Positions 1 to 9,251 of a stretch of 58,208 bases of DNA are shown in pieces. Each line of letters opens with the position of its first letter. Within the stretch, counting starts at the first letter, position 1. The translations under genes were made by a program, and so were the position numbers. The DNA is from Rhizocola hellebori (GTDB taxonomy: Bacteria; Actinomycetota; Actinomycetes; Mycobacteriales; Micromonosporaceae). The stretch is taken from NCBI RefSeq assembly GCF_016862955.1, contig NZ_BONY01000057.1, forward strand, positions 1 through 58,208. Direction: 5' to 3'. Below the pieces are notes generated by a model. It saw nothing but the letters and a program-made list of their open reading frames with translations. It ran no database searches and was not told the origin of the DNA.

Positions 1-3
1 CCC

Positions 4-100
4 GCTCACACTCCCCATGGGGAATTACGTGAGCGACGCCGCCGCAGGGTGGGGAATTACGTGAGCGAAACCCAGCTCAAAGTGGGGAAATCCGTGAGCG
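4..100. repeat. Short direct-repeat array with one inverted partial copy
   Basis: Three copies of TGGGGAATTACGTGAGCG start at 18, 50 and 83. The first two are identical and the third reads TGGGGAAATCCGTGAGCG. The spacing is 32-33 bp, about three helical turns. A shorter inverted relative (CGCTCACACTCCCCA) covers 3-17. No gene overlaps the array convincingly. The regular phasing could suit a DNA-binding protein, or this could be the edge of a dispersed intergenic repeat family; the sequence alone does not decide. Confidence 0.8.
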
Positions 101-344
101 CTGACACCCCACAGGCCCGATCCTGGCCGCAGCCGCGCGTACGTCGTCCACCGAAATGAGTTCCTGCACACCACATGCTCACCCGAGACCGCCGTCATCG
201 CAACAGGCCGCACGCCTTATCTAGATCGAATACTTAGCGTACTGAGTGCCGTAGTTCTACGGACGACCGCGGGTACCGCGCGTGCCTACGCTCCCAATCG
301 CGCAACGGATCGACAGGAACCGTTGCCGAGACGGAGGGATCGCA

Positions 345-965
345 ATGCACTCATTCAACCTTGGCCGGACCAGGCGGGCACTCGGCTACGCCTCCACGGC
401 GGCCTTCGGCGCCACGCTCATCATGGCCGTCGCGCCGGCTCCGGCGCAGGCAGCACTGCCCGTCCCGGTCGCCGCGGTGGCCCCGGCTGGGACGGTCATA
501 GTCACGACAAAGGGCATTCCACTCGAGGTACAGCTCGCTGCGAAGAAAGGTGCGGGCGAGCGGAGCACGGTGACCAGCCGGCCCGCGGCGATGGCCACGG
601 CCGCGGGCCCGGCGGTGATCAACTGCACCGCGTCGTCGGACTGGCCGCACATCTCCAGGGAGATGCCCTCCTCGGTGGACGGCAAGTCCAAGATCGGGTG
701 CGACGCAGTAGTGGAATATCTGGGGGTGCAGGCAGAGCTTTACCGCTACCTCGACGGGTACGGCTTTTCGCTGATCGGCATCGGGTCGCTCGACTATGAC
801 TACCGCAGCGCCGGTCCGAAGCAGTCCACGGCATTCGACTTCTGCCGAGGTATACCGCAGTACTACTACACCAAGGGTTACCAAACCGTGGTGTTCCCGG
901 CCGGCTTCCAGCCACCGGCGGGCACCGCGCAGACGCAGAGCCCAGTGATCGAGGTAACCTGCTGA
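345..965 (+). CDS. Secreted hypothetical protein
   Basis: 206 residues. The ATG at 345 is chosen over upstream starts because GGAGGGA lies 7 bases before it and a classic Sec signal follows: basic residues (GRTRRA), a hydrophobic stretch, then APAPAQA-A as the likely cleavage site near residue 37. The mature part has an Ala/Pro/Val-rich N-terminal stretch and a C-terminal domain of about 110 residues with four cysteines (NCTAS, IGCDA, DFCRG and the final Cys), so one or two disulfides are likely outside the cell. The cysteine-bearing part is rich in Tyr. No known family was recognised. It stands alone, with the HAF-repeat gene convergent downstream. Confidence 0.75.
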   Translation: MHSFNLGRTRRALGYASTAAFGATLIMAVAPAPAQAALPVPVAAVAPAGTVIVTTKGIPLEVQLAAKKGAGERSTVTSRPAAMATAAGPAVINCTASSDWPHISREMPSSVDGKSKIGCDAVVEYLGVQAELYRYLDGYGFSLIGIGSLDYDYRSAGPKQSTAFDFCRGIPQYYYTKGYQTVVFPAGFQPPAGTAQTQSPVIEVTC

Positions 966-1214
966 CCGCCACCGGAGTCAGCTCCGGGGAGTGAGGCAGC
1001 GACGTCGTGCCGTCTGGACGGATTCGCGGCCCGCGCATGACCGCGCGGGGACTGAGGGGCCGTTCGGGCGGCACGGCGTAGTCAGCGCGCGACGGCCAGG
1101 ACCATAGGTCCTCCATCCCCTTGGCCTTGTTCGCATGGGAACGGTGAGTGACACGCTTTGTCGATGTCCGCCGCTGGCCGCCTTTAGCGCTTTCGGTGCC
1201 TTGTTGCGGTCAGT

Positions 1215-2363
1215 TCAGGGCCGTCCGTGGCAGTCGAGTGTCCAGAGGGCGATGTGGCCTCCGCCTTGGGCAGGCAGCGATGCGCCCACGATCTGCCCAC
1301 GGTCGTTGATTGCCATCGCCTCGCTGTAGATGCCGCCGAAGGTGCCCAGATCGGTCATGACACCGCGCTGCCACACAAACGCATGTTCCTCTCCATACGC
1401 GGTGTTGGCGATCCCGACCACCTGACCCCATTTGTTCATCGCGTTGGCGCGGCTGACGCTGCCGCCAAGCGTGCCCAAGTCAGTTATGACACCGTCTTCC
1501 CAGAAGAACGCGTGTTCCTCACCCGCAGCGGTGATGCCATAACCGGCTACCTGCCCGCGGGCGTTGACCACTTGGGCGCGCGAAAACGGACCGCCTAGCG
1601 AACCAAGATCTCTGATCACCCCGTCGCGCCAGATAAACGCGTGCTGCACATCGGCCACCCCAGTGGAACTCCAGCCCACCACATGGCCCGCGTCACTGAT
1701 ATCGGTACTCACGCTATCCGGGCCACCAAGCGTGCCGAGGTCGGTCATGACGCCACGGCGCCAGCGAAACGCATGCGTTTCCATGCCGCCAGGCAAAGCG
1801 CTGTAACCAGTGACCTCGTCACGGTTGTTGATCGCCATCGGCTGGCTATAGGAGCCGCCCAAGGTACCCAGAGGCGTGATAACGCCATCCCGCCATATGG
1901 CGCCGCTGCCAGTGCCGAGAACATCGCTTCCCCCAGTGACCGAGCCATGATTGTTGACGGCCCTGGCACCCATGGCAGGCCGACCCACGCCACCGAGGTC
2001 GGTCAACACCCCACGATGCCAGACGAAACCACGCGGCTCCCCACTGGCCAGGGAACTCGGCCCGATGACAAAGCCTGTATCACTGATGTCAGTGGCCCAA
2101 GTGAGATCTCCCCCCAACGAGCCCAAATCAGTGGTGACTCCGCGATCCCACACAAAGCCGCGCACCTGCCCTGCAGCATTCCCCGTCGTGCCAACCACCT
2201 GACCGCGTTCATTAACATCCTGGGCGAATCCGCCGTATCCAAGGTCGGCCGTGATCACCCGGCACCCCTGGGCAGCCACTGCTTCGGGCACCGCCGCTAT
2301 CTGTAGACCAGCTACCACCACGAAGACCACGGTCGCCGCCATCGCCTTGCCACACAGCTGCAT
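1215..2363 (-). CDS. Secreted HAF-repeat protein
   Basis: 382 residues. The ATG at 2363 has AGGAGGAG six bases upstream and opens a signal peptide (residues 1-30) ending in VAAQG. The rest is about eight tandem units of roughly 40 residues, each built around HAF-W-x-x-G-V-x-T-DLGTLGG followed by a short spacer with N-x-x-G-x-V-x-G. This is the signature of the probable extracellular HAF-repeat family, usually a secreted beta-propeller-like repeat protein of unknown biochemical role. No catalytic motif is visible. The reading frame is intact, and the repeats are diverged rather than recently copied. The gene is transcribed toward 345-965, with which it converges. Confidence 0.85.
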   Translation of the reverse strand: MQLCGKAMAATVVFVVVAGLQIAAVPEAVAAQGCRVITADLGYGGFAQDVNERGQVVGTTGNAAGQVRGFVWDRGVTTDLGSLGGDLTWATDISDTGFVIGPSSLASGEPRGFVWHRGVLTDLGGVGRPAMGARAVNNHGSVTGGSDVLGTGSGAIWRDGVITPLGTLGGSYSQPMAINNRDEVTGYSALPGGMETHAFRWRRGVMTDLGTLGGPDSVSTDISDAGHVVGWSSTGVADVQHAFIWRDGVIRDLGSLGGPFSRAQVVNARGQVAGYGITAAGEEHAFFWEDGVITDLGTLGGSVSRANAMNKWGQVVGIANTAYGEEHAFVWQRGVMTDLGTFGGIYSEAMAINDRGQIVGASLPAQGGGHIALWTLDCHGRP

Positions 2364-2527
2364 CGCTCCTCCTGGCACAGACGGGTCACCTCAGCGGAAT
2401 CAACCGTCCTCGCCCACTGCCAACTAAGTCAAGCCAATCATTGAAATTAATATTGACATCACTCGTCACGGTGACCCATCCGGAAATGAGACGGCTGTGG
2501 GACCCCAACGCAATCGTGGCGGCCGGT

Positions 2528-3142
2528 CTAATCGTCGAGTCCTGCGATCGCCGCGACATCCTCCTCGGACATGCTCAAAACCGCGGCGATTTCCCTGACA
2601 AGAATCGGATGCGGGTTCCAACGGCCGCTGCGAAGGATGTTAATGGTGGACATCGACCGCACGCTTTGCACGGCTGCGTCTCTGATGGAGATCCCGCGCA
2701 GATCCATCAGCTTGCTGAACACCTTGCCGAAGGGATGAGGTTCTGGCTGCCCGGCCGGTGCATTCGCAGGACCAAGCACCATGTCGCCGATCTTGGCCTG
2801 GAATCGGATCAGCTGGTCGCCTTCAAACCTGACCCTTGCGAAGAACGGCAACGCATCGCCGGATTCGGTGCCGACGAAACCTGGTACGGATACCTCGGTG
2901 AATCCTGTCATCGACCGGTCGTGATCGCTCGCGACCTCCGATGGGCGACCGTGCTCAACGTGCGTGACCTTCCAATCGCGATTCCACCACGGCAGCTCCA
3001 GCAATAAGGCGTCGAACAACGGTGGCAGAACCGACAGATCCACAGGGTCCGTGGGGACGTCCTTACCAAGTCCGTAGCTATCTGGCCAGTATGTCAACGC
3101 CTCGATAACATCTGCGCTCAGCGTGCGGTTAGCAGAAGCCAT
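2528..3142 (-). CDS. HTH-containing hypothetical protein
   Basis: 204 residues starting at ATG 3142. The N-terminal 120 residues contain no recognised domain and are rich in Pro, Asp and Trp. Residues 130-200 read like an XRE-type helix-turn-helix: SKLMDLRGISIRDAAVQ, then STINILRSGRWNPHP as the recognition helix region, then REIAAVLSMSEEDVAAI, which resembles DNA-binding proteins that check a growth-phase partner. A DNA-binding or signalling role is inferred from that segment only. It is a single gene flanked by intergenic DNA on both sides. Confidence 0.65.
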   Translation of the reverse strand: MASANRTLSADVIEALTYWPDSYGLGKDVPTDPVDLSVLPPLFDALLLELPWWNRDWKVTHVEHGRPSEVASDHDRSMTGFTEVSVPGFVGTESGDALPFFARVRFEGDQLIRFQAKIGDMVLGPANAPAGQPEPHPFGKVFSKLMDLRGISIRDAAVQSVRSMSTINILRSGRWNPHPILVREIAAVLSMSEEDVAAIAGLDD

Positions 3143-3654
3143 TGCCGGAGCCTACCGATAGTGGGGCGTTAGCAGCGGTGGCCGCATTCCCGCCACAAGC
3201 GACGGGTGCAGCGGCCCACTTCGCACCACAGCCGCCGCTTCGGCGCCGTTGCGAGGTGACAGCCACGCCCATCGGGCTGAGACCATCTCGGCACACCCCA
3301 CACATCACATCTCGCATCACCACCGACATCCAAAAGGGGCTAGGGAGACGGTGCGCAGCGCCGTCTCCCTAGCCGCCGACAGACCTCTTCGGTGCAGTTG
3401 TTGACGTTGGTCGCGAAGGGAACGGTGACTGAGACGAGTTCGCGCTGTCCGCGCGACGATTGCTCTATTCGTTGCTATCCATCGGAACGTTGCCGAGCAG
3501 TCGCGCGTCGGTGTCGCGCTGACTCATCTTCTCGGGGCTTGGCTTACGGGGGTGGAGGCGTCCAGCGATGCCAATGCCGATTGGGGTTTGCGTGACGGTA
3601 CGCCAACAGTGACGATGGTGGTGCGCCGCCATGAGACCACCTGCCGGAGGACAC
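3143..3654. other. Intergenic stretch without a supportable gene
   Basis: This 512-base gap separates two divergently transcribed genes. The only clear structure in it is the 14-bp hairpin at 3338-3374. Short open frames on both strands have low-complexity Arg/Pro/Ala translations typical of non-coding high-GC DNA and lack convincing ribosome binding sites. Confidence 0.6.
3338..3374. terminator. Strong hairpin, terminator-like, in a divergent intergenic region
   Basis: Perfect 14-bp inverted repeat: GGCTAGGGAGACGG (3338-3351), a 9-base loop, then CCGTCTCCCTAGCC (3361-3374). It looks like an intrinsic terminator, but both neighbouring genes read away from it. It may be left over from a lost gene or serve a small transcript that cannot be identified here. 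Confidence 0.6.
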
Positions 3655-4140
3655 GTGGACCTTCAGTTGAGACGGCTCAGCGAGATCGACTCTGCTGAGA
3701 TCATCGAGCTGATGAACGATCGGTTGGTTCGACGGCACATGCCACTGGCTGAAGGCGATTTCGGCGCCGCCGAGTGCGCGGCGTTCGTCACAGGCAAGGA
3801 AGCCCTTTGGCGCGATCACGGATATGGTCCCTGGGCGTTTCTGGTCGACGGCGAATTCGCCGGCTGGGGTGGCCTACAGCCAGAACGTGACGGCGACGTC
3901 GACCTCGCGATGGTCCTGCATCAGCGGTTCTGGGGCCATGGCAGGCAGATTTTCGACCGCATCCTGGACTACGCATTCGACACATGCGGGTTCGACTCTG
4001 TGATCGTTCTCCTGCCACCTACCCGTGGCGGCGCCCACGCCGTCGTGCGGCTCGGCTTCCGCCATGACGGTGAAACCAACATCTGGAACAGGCGCTTCGT
4101 ACGCTATCGACTCCACGCTGATGCCCGACTGCGGTCCTGA
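3655..4140 (+). CDS. GNAT-family N-acetyltransferase (RimJ/RimL-like)
   Basis: 161 residues from GTG 3655, chosen because GGAGG sits four bases upstream; an in-frame ATG at 3631 has no such site. The fold shows GNAT features: an N-terminal LQLRRLSEIDSAEI strand-helix, WGGLQ and VDLAMVLHQRFWGHGRQIFDRILDYAF, which corresponds to the acetyl-CoA-binding motif A of RimL-type enzymes, and a C-terminal RLGFRHDGE segment near the end. It probably transfers an acetyl group from acetyl-CoA to an amine in the cytoplasm; the substrate cannot be told. The pyrophosphate-binding motif is somewhat degenerate (HGRQIF in place of R-x-x-G-x-A). Confidence 0.8.
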   Translation: MDLQLRRLSEIDSAEIIELMNDRLVRRHMPLAEGDFGAAECAAFVTGKEALWRDHGYGPWAFLVDGEFAGWGGLQPERDGDVDLAMVLHQRFWGHGRQIFDRILDYAFDTCGFDSVIVLLPPTRGGAHAVVRLGFRHDGETNIWNRRFVRYRLHADARLRS

Positions 4141-4712
4141 ACTGTCCTGTCCCATCATCAGTCGATGCGTCGTCAATAGATGGAAGTCGATGACCAGTAC
4201 TTCGCCCGGCGATACGTTGGCACTGCACTCATTTGGCGCGCTGTTGACCTATTGGTGGCTGGCAGCCGGGAAGGTCAACTGCGTGGCGGTCGCTCAAAGC
4301 GAGAAGGAAAGTGCCTCCGAGCAGCCGATAGAAGCTGTGCGGGGTTCGTCGATGGCACCCTCGTCATGCCGGGCTACAAGAACTGGTTGACCTTACGAAC
4401 CTCCGCAGCAGAGGTAGACGCTTTGCTGTGGGCTGACAAATCGGGCTCGACCACGTCGGCGGTGAGCGGGAACTCATCGCCAAATCTCACACCTTGGTTG
4501 GCGTCCAGAGATAGGCTTTGGGAAGGGCGGGGAAGCTTCTAGCGCGGTCTGATGGAGCTCGTGCTCGAAGGAGACACCCAAGCGAGCCGACCAATCAGGA
4601 ACCCTGAGGAAGATGTGTCCGGGGACTTGACTTGGGGTTAATGCTGGCATCGCAGAGTTTAGGGCTACCTCGGCTCCATTTCGGATGGTGAGGGGACTCG
4701 ACTTAGCGTTGG
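4141..4712. other. Intergenic stretch without a supportable gene
   Basis: The 572 bases between two convergent acetyltransferase genes carry only short open frames without recognisable domains or ribosome sites. No strong hairpin, RNA gene or insertion-sequence end was seen. Confidence 0.5.
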
Positions 4713-5705
4713 TTACCGCTGGTCAGTGTGGTCTGGTGTAGATTCTGCGGAGTCTTGCGATCGTTGCAGGGGCAGCTGGATCCAGCCCCCGATGTCACGC
4801 CGGCCGGCGCGTTCGGCGGCGTGGCGGGCTCCCTGGTTGTTTGCGTGGATGGTGCCAACCAGGATGCGGGTCGCGTCGGGCAAGGCCCGCGCAAGCAGTG
4901 TGGTGAGGTATGGCCCGTAACCACGGCCGCGGAACGGTGTGGCCAGGACGAGTTCCTCAACGATGTACGCCGGCATGCCGAGGCTTTCACCATTGGTGCT
5001 CACGGCCAGGTAGCCTGCCCACCGGTCGTCGATGGTGACGTCGAATAAGGTGCCGTTGGCCAGGTTGTCCTGCAGGTCTTCGAGATCGGCGATCCCGGCC
5101 TGTTCGGGGTGACCTGGATGTTTGGTGGCCATGGCGTCGTAGGCCGCTCTGGCATGTGTGTAGTGTTCCAGTGAGCTGGCTGGCGCGAGCCCCAGTCCGG
5201 TGGGGACGGGTTGGCCAGCGCCGGCGCGCAGGGCCGTGACAGGGGCGGCAAGGAAGCGTTTGTCCGGGATGGTGTCCGCGAAGCGGCTTGCCGGTGCGGC
5301 ACTCCATAGACGCAGATACCGGGGTTGGAGGGTGCCGTAGGTCTTGGCCGCCGCTTGCGCCAGCGCTGCCATGTCATCGGCGGTGAACGGTCTGCTCAAT
5401 ACCGTGGCGTCCACGAACGGCTTGGCCGGGTCGAGGCCTTGGTACCGGATGCTCATCATGGCGTGAAGATCAGCGGCAGCGGCGACCCAGTAGTTGAGGA
5501 GCGCCTGTGCCGGCTGCCGGGGTGCAAATCGCCGCGCCCGTGATGCGGCGACCGTCACATCGGTGGCCAACAACACGTCGTCGGACCGCTGCTCGGCCAG
5601 TAGCGCCAATCGGGCGCCATCGTCCACCCACCGGCGGGTGAGGGGGTGCTGAGCGGCCAAGAAGAACTCAGCCAACTGCTGTGCCGTCGGAACGCCAAAT
5701 TCCAT
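4713..5705 (-). CDS. GNAT-family N-acetyltransferase with N-terminal extension
   Basis: 330 residues from ATG 5705 (MEFGVPTAQQLAEFF). Longer in-frame extensions upstream are Arg/Pro-rich and unlikely to be coding. The C-terminal third carries the GNAT motif: EELVLATPFRGRGYGPYLTTLLARAL, with R-G-R-G-Y-G for acetyl-CoA pyrophosphate, then ILVGTIHANNQGARHAAERAGRRDIGGWIQLPL, the usual N-x-x-x-R-x-x-x-x-x-G-R ending. The first 200 residues (DDGARLALLAEQ, VTVAASRARRF) form an unrecognised domain. It is probably a cytoplasmic acetyltransferase with an unknown acceptor. The gene converges with 3655-4140. Confidence 0.75.
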   Translation of the reverse strand: MEFGVPTAQQLAEFFLAAQHPLTRRWVDDGARLALLAEQRSDDVLLATDVTVAASRARRFAPRQPAQALLNYWVAAAADLHAMMSIRYQGLDPAKPFVDATVLSRPFTADDMAALAQAAAKTYGTLQPRYLRLWSAAPASRFADTIPDKRFLAAPVTALRAGAGQPVPTGLGLAPASSLEHYTHARAAYDAMATKHPGHPEQAGIADLEDLQDNLANGTLFDVTIDDRWAGYLAVSTNGESLGMPAYIVEELVLATPFRGRGYGPYLTTLLARALPDATRILVGTIHANNQGARHAAERAGRRDIGGWIQLPLQRSQDSAESTPDHTDQR

Positions 5706-5769
5706 GCCCGGGACGCTAGCGCGGCGGAGCGGCTTGGCGCTCGATCTTTTTCCTCTGAACCAGCCAGGA

Positions 5770-5950
5770 TCAGGCGGGATAGTGCATAACCCATGGGTTG
5801 AGCATCCAGCGGGCGTCCGCGCCAGGCGAGTCGGGGCCGTAGCGGAGCCGGGCCTGTTCTGGCGTGGTACCAAGCAGTGTGGCGATGTCGTGCCAGCTGC
5901 AGCCGTCCTCACGGGCTTCGGCGATGAGGTGAAAGATGAGGTGAAATAGG
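5770..5950 (-). pseudogene. Start-less fragment of a helix-turn-helix-type protein
   Basis: Reading the minus strand to a TGA at 5770-5772 gives a coherent C-terminal end: HLIAEAREDGCSWHDIATLL followed by GTTPEQARLRYGP and ADARW. This resembles the sigma-like or XRE recognition region common at the C-terminus of small actinomycete regulators. No start codon lies between this segment and the upstream in-frame stop, so the 5' part seems to be missing. It lies just upstream of the GNAT gene on the same strand. Confidence 0.45.
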
Positions 5951-6155
5951 CAACGTCGGCTTGCTTAATCAGGCTGAACCTCCAGATCAGCGAGCCGCGA
6001 TCGCCTTGCGTCTCAGAGCCAACCGCTTGCGGACAAACTGATCTGTCAGCTCCGGAAGGCTACGCACGGATTTGCCGAGAGCCGCGTGCCGACACGCTGA
6101 AGGCGGTAAGGACGGAATAGTTCGAGGTGGATCGATATCAGCAGGGAGTGGGAGG

Positions 6156-6464
6156 ATGTGGCAGCATGGTCGGATGTCGGCAGGAGGCGATCAGGTGCTT
6201 CGCGACGCGCTGAAGGCGCTGCTGCCGGCGCGGTCGACGTTGGACGGTGTCGTGGCCGAACTCGATGCCGTCTTGTTCGTGGCCGCTTCTGCGGCTACCC
6301 CGCCAGCCGCGCGGCAGAGGCTTCTTGCCTGGTTACCGACGGTGGCGGCAGGTGGCGATAGCCGGGTGCAGGCTGTGATCCGCTTGGTCAGCCAGATCGC
6401 CCGATTTCGGCTTCCCCAAGACCGCTTGCAGGCCAGCGTCAAACGTGTCAGAAAACTTGCATAG
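6156..6464 (+). CDS. Small hypothetical protein
   Basis: 102 residues from ATG 6156, preceded by an AGGGAGTGGGAGG purine run. The sequence is mostly helical and Ala/Leu/Arg-rich (RDALKALLPARSTLDGVVAE, then RLLAWLPTVAAGGDSRVQAV) and ends in a basic SVKRVRKLA. No family is recognised. The alternative start at 6174 is possible. Coding potential is modest and there is no operon partner, so this is a tentative gene. Confidence 0.45.
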   Translation: MWQHGRMSAGGDQVLRDALKALLPARSTLDGVVAELDAVLFVAASAATPPAARQRLLAWLPTVAAGGDSRVQAVIRLVSQIARFRLPQDRLQASVKRVRKLA

Positions 6465-6619
6465 CGTTTATCTTCGCCCGGTCATGCGCACCGCAGCCAC
6501 GTTTGTCGCGCCGCGAATGCACGGGTGCGCGATCGGTCTTGCAAGTGCCGCCTCGGCGGTGAGTCAGGCACCAGCCGGCTGGATGGCCGGAACGCAGCAG
6601 GAGTCCCAAGTGATGTTGG

Positions 6620-7021
6620 TCAGCGGGCCAGCAGCCACGATAGGCAGCAGACACCCAGCGCGCAGACCGTCCAAGCGTTAACCGCTGCTAAGGTACCGGC
6701 CGCTACCGGCGACTCGAACCGGCGAACCAGGAAGGCACGCAGCGGCAGCGCGATCACTAGGCTCACCACCAGGAACGCTGCTGTATGGCGCAGCACGTCC
6801 CACCAGTTCGGGAACCATCCGCCGCACCTCATCGGCCCAGTGCAGGGTTTGAACGGAGCCTGCGGCTTCGCGCCGAGATCCAGGAACTCCGTACCCAGGA
6901 GCCAGGCGCCCACTACGATCGGCGCAAGCGCGGCAAAGACGTACCAGATGCCCAGCGTCGCCACGCTCCTGCGCCACCTTGCCCGATTCTTCCCGTCCCC
7001 GTGTTCATCCATGGACGGCAT
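6620..7021 (-). CDS. Small integral membrane protein
   Basis: 133 residues. A charged N-terminus (MDEHGDGKNRARWRRS) is followed by three hydrophobic segments: about 22-42 (ATLGIWYVFAALAPIVVGAW), 78-98 (AAFLVVSLVIALPLRAFLV) and 108-130 (LAAVNAWTVCALGVCCLSWL). The loop between the first two contains two cysteines (KPCTGPMRCGGW) that would face the outside if the N-terminus is cytoplasmic. Function unknown. Start ATG 7021, with an alternative at 7012. Confidence 0.7.
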   Translation of the reverse strand: MPSMDEHGDGKNRARWRRSVATLGIWYVFAALAPIVVGAWLLGTEFLDLGAKPQAPFKPCTGPMRCGGWFPNWWDVLRHTAAFLVVSLVIALPLRAFLVRRFESPVAAGTLAAVNAWTVCALGVCCLSWLLAR

Positions 7022-7394
7022 GGTAACCAGGATCGGTCACAGCCGCCCTTGCAGAACAGACGGCAGAGGTAGTGACAGGCACCCGTTGCACTATGCACGA
7101 TCAAGCGAATTTGGGGGCGTGGACGGCGAGCAGGTAATGACCGCTTTTGCTTGATCCGCGCGTTGGTCTGAAGATGTCAACAGTGCATCAGCGGATCCGC
7201 TGGGTTCACCTTGAAAGGTCCACATGCGGGAGCGGACCTCGATCTGTAGGTGGTGCTGTCGAAGCTCTTTGTGGGAGACCACCAAGGGCAACATGAGCGA
7301 CAGCAAAGTTGCTGGGTGAACCCCCGCCTCACAGAGGATCCACCCATCAAAGATCAATCGCCTTCAGAATTCTTTCGGCGCGGGTTGCTTCGTT
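7022..7394. other. Intergenic stretch with small inverted repeats
   Basis: No gene was recognised. CAGCGGATCCGCTG (7189-7202) is a 14-bp palindrome, and GGGTTCACC at 7202-7210 has its inverse GGTGAACCC at 7315-7323, bracketing about 100 bases. This could be a remnant of a small mobile element, but no ends, target duplication or other copy can be shown. Confidence 0.4.
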
Positions 7395-9152
7395 CTATAC
7401 GGTGGTATCCGCGATGTCGTTGACGGCAATGTAGGCGAACGTCATCGCGGGGCCGATGGTCGATCCCGCTCCGGCGTAGCTGTGTCCCATGACCGCTGAG
7501 CTGGCGTTGCCCGCGGCGTACAGGCCCGGGATCACCGAACCGTTCGACCGCAACACCCGAGCGCGGACGTCGGTGACCAGGCCGCCTTTGGTGCCAAGGT
7601 CGCCCGGGACGATCTTGCAGGCGTAGAAGGGTGGCAGCCATATCGTTGCCAGGCACGGGTTCGGCCCGACCGCCGGGTCGGTGTAATAGCGGTCGTAGGC
7701 GCTGTCGCCCCGCTTGAAATCGGTGTCCCTTCCGGACAGTGCGAACCCGTTGAAGCGGTTGATCGTGGACAACAGCGCGCTCCCCGACAGCCCGATCTTG
7801 CGGGCGAGCCCGGCGATGGTCCAGTCCTTGACGACAGCGCCGGAGCTGTACCAGGCGTCCGGGAACGGCAGTGTGGGCAGCACATCGCGGAACAGGTACC
7901 GGTTGCGGTAGTTCTGATCGAAGATCATCCAGGCCGGAATGTCGGGCGTGACGGCGTTCTTCTGGTACATGACGTGAACGACGTCGCTGTAAGGCGCGGC
8001 CTCGTTGACGAACCGCTTCGCGGCAGTGTTGACGATGATGCTGCCCGGCAGAGTGCGTTCGGCCAGGCAGAAGTAGGGCTCCTCGGGCAGCGGGATCGCC
8101 GGACCCCACCACGCGTCGTCCATCAGGGAGATCGCGGCGCCCGCGGCCAACCCGGCGCGGATGCCGTCGCCGGTGTTCTCTTGCGCCCCGACCGTCCAAT
8201 CCACGCCGATCGGTTGCTGCTGGTAGGTCAGGCGCATGTTCAGGTTGTGTTCGAACCCACCCGAACCGATGACGATGCCCTTGCGGGCTTTGACCAATGT
8301 GGACATCCCGTTGCGCCGCACGATCACGCCGGTGGCCCGGCCCATGCCGTCGAAGCGCAGCTCTTCGAACGGAGTGTTGAGCCAGACGGGAACACCAGCG
8401 CGCATCAGACCCGCACGCAAGGCGCCGGCCAGCGCCTGGCCCATGGTCAACGGCACCTTGCCCAGGGCGACAGCGGTCAGGTACCGCGCGACGCACTCCG
8501 CCGCGACCTCGGCGCCGTGGAGATTCACCGTGGCCAGGTTGAGCCACTTGTAGTCCGTACTGAACACGGTCGTTCCTGCCGGTGTGGGCAGATAGGCGGG
8601 ATTCAGGTTGGGCAGCTCCGCGCCGAGAAGGTTGCCGTCGAACAGATCGGGCTCAATTGATCGACCCCTGGCGATGCCGCCGGGCAGTTCGGGGTAATAG
8701 TCAGAGTAGCCGTCCATGTAACGGAAGCGCAGCGGACTGTTGCGCTGGACGAAGGCGATCATCTCGGGCCCATTGGCGAGGAAGGCCGCCTGCCTGTCGG
8801 GCGGCACGTCGCCCTTGACGACCGCCGCCAGGTAAGCGGCCGCCTTGGCTGGGGTGTCGGGCACGCCCGCGGCCAGGATGACCTCGTTGTTAGGGATCCA
8901 GATCCCGGCACCCGATCGGGCCGCCGACCCGCCGAAGGTCGGCGCCTTCTCGACCACGACCGTGCGCAGGCCGCGTGCCGCGCCGCGCAGGGCCGCCGTC
9001 ATTCCAGCGGCGCCAGATCCGATCACGACCAGGTCGTATTCCTCCTCCGCGGCCCAGGCGACGCGGGTGAGAGCGGAGGAGGCGACAAGCGTGCCAGCGC
9101 CAAGAGCGGTAGCACCAGCAAGCACCTTGCGTCTACTGTGAGTTGCAGACAT
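7395..9152 (-). CDS. Tat-exported FAD-dependent dehydrogenase, 3-ketosteroid delta1-dehydrogenase (KstD) type
   Basis: 585 residues. A twin-arginine signal (SRRKVLAGATALGAGTLVA) is followed by the Rossmann FAD motif DLVVIGSGAAGMTAALRGA near residue 42 and VVVEKAPTFGGSAARSGAG. The C-terminal flavin-binding segment is PGLYAAGNASSAVMG then GAGSTIGPAMTFAYIA. This layout is typical of the FAD_binding_2/KstD family, whose founding members remove hydrogens at C1-C2 of ring A of 3-ketosteroids. The Tat signal is unusual for steroid-ring KstDs, which are generally cytoplasmic, so a related flavoenzyme exported outside the membrane is possible. A KstR-type operator 45 bases upstream supports a steroid link. 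No other sterol gene is adjacent. Confidence 0.8.
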   Translation of the reverse strand: MSATHSRRKVLAGATALGAGTLVASSALTRVAWAAEEEYDLVVIGSGAAGMTAALRGAARGLRTVVVEKAPTFGGSAARSGAGIWIPNNEVILAAGVPDTPAKAAAYLAAVVKGDVPPDRQAAFLANGPEMIAFVQRNSPLRFRYMDGYSDYYPELPGGIARGRSIEPDLFDGNLLGAELPNLNPAYLPTPAGTTVFSTDYKWLNLATVNLHGAEVAAECVARYLTAVALGKVPLTMGQALAGALRAGLMRAGVPVWLNTPFEELRFDGMGRATGVIVRRNGMSTLVKARKGIVIGSGGFEHNLNMRLTYQQQPIGVDWTVGAQENTGDGIRAGLAAGAAISLMDDAWWGPAIPLPEEPYFCLAERTLPGSIIVNTAAKRFVNEAAPYSDVVHVMYQKNAVTPDIPAWMIFDQNYRNRYLFRDVLPTLPFPDAWYSSGAVVKDWTIAGLARKIGLSGSALLSTINRFNGFALSGRDTDFKRGDSAYDRYYTDPAVGPNPCLATIWLPPFYACKIVPGDLGTKGGLVTDVRARVLRSNGSVIPGLYAAGNASSAVMGHSYAGAGSTIGPAMTFAYIAVNDIADTTV

Positions 9153-9196
9153 AGCAATCCTTAGATGTACTCATGCGTGGGACCGAGATAGTAACC

Positions 9197-9210
9197 TGTA
9201 ACACGTTCTA
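9197..9210. promoter_or_regulatory. KstR-type operator upstream of the KstD-like gene
   Basis: TGTAACACGTTCTA matches the published KstR consensus TNNAACNNGTTNNA at every fixed base. It lies 45 bases upstream of the KstD-like start, where a TetR-family repressor of sterol catabolism would block transcription. Confidence 0.6.
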
Positions 9211-9251
9211 ATATCTGACGCACACTCGCACATGTCAAAGCTCAAAAATTT

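Noticed and set aside
4180-4542. 120-codon plus-strand frame after the GNAT gene
   Set aside because: No ribosome site and no domain; composition resembles surrounding non-coding DNA.
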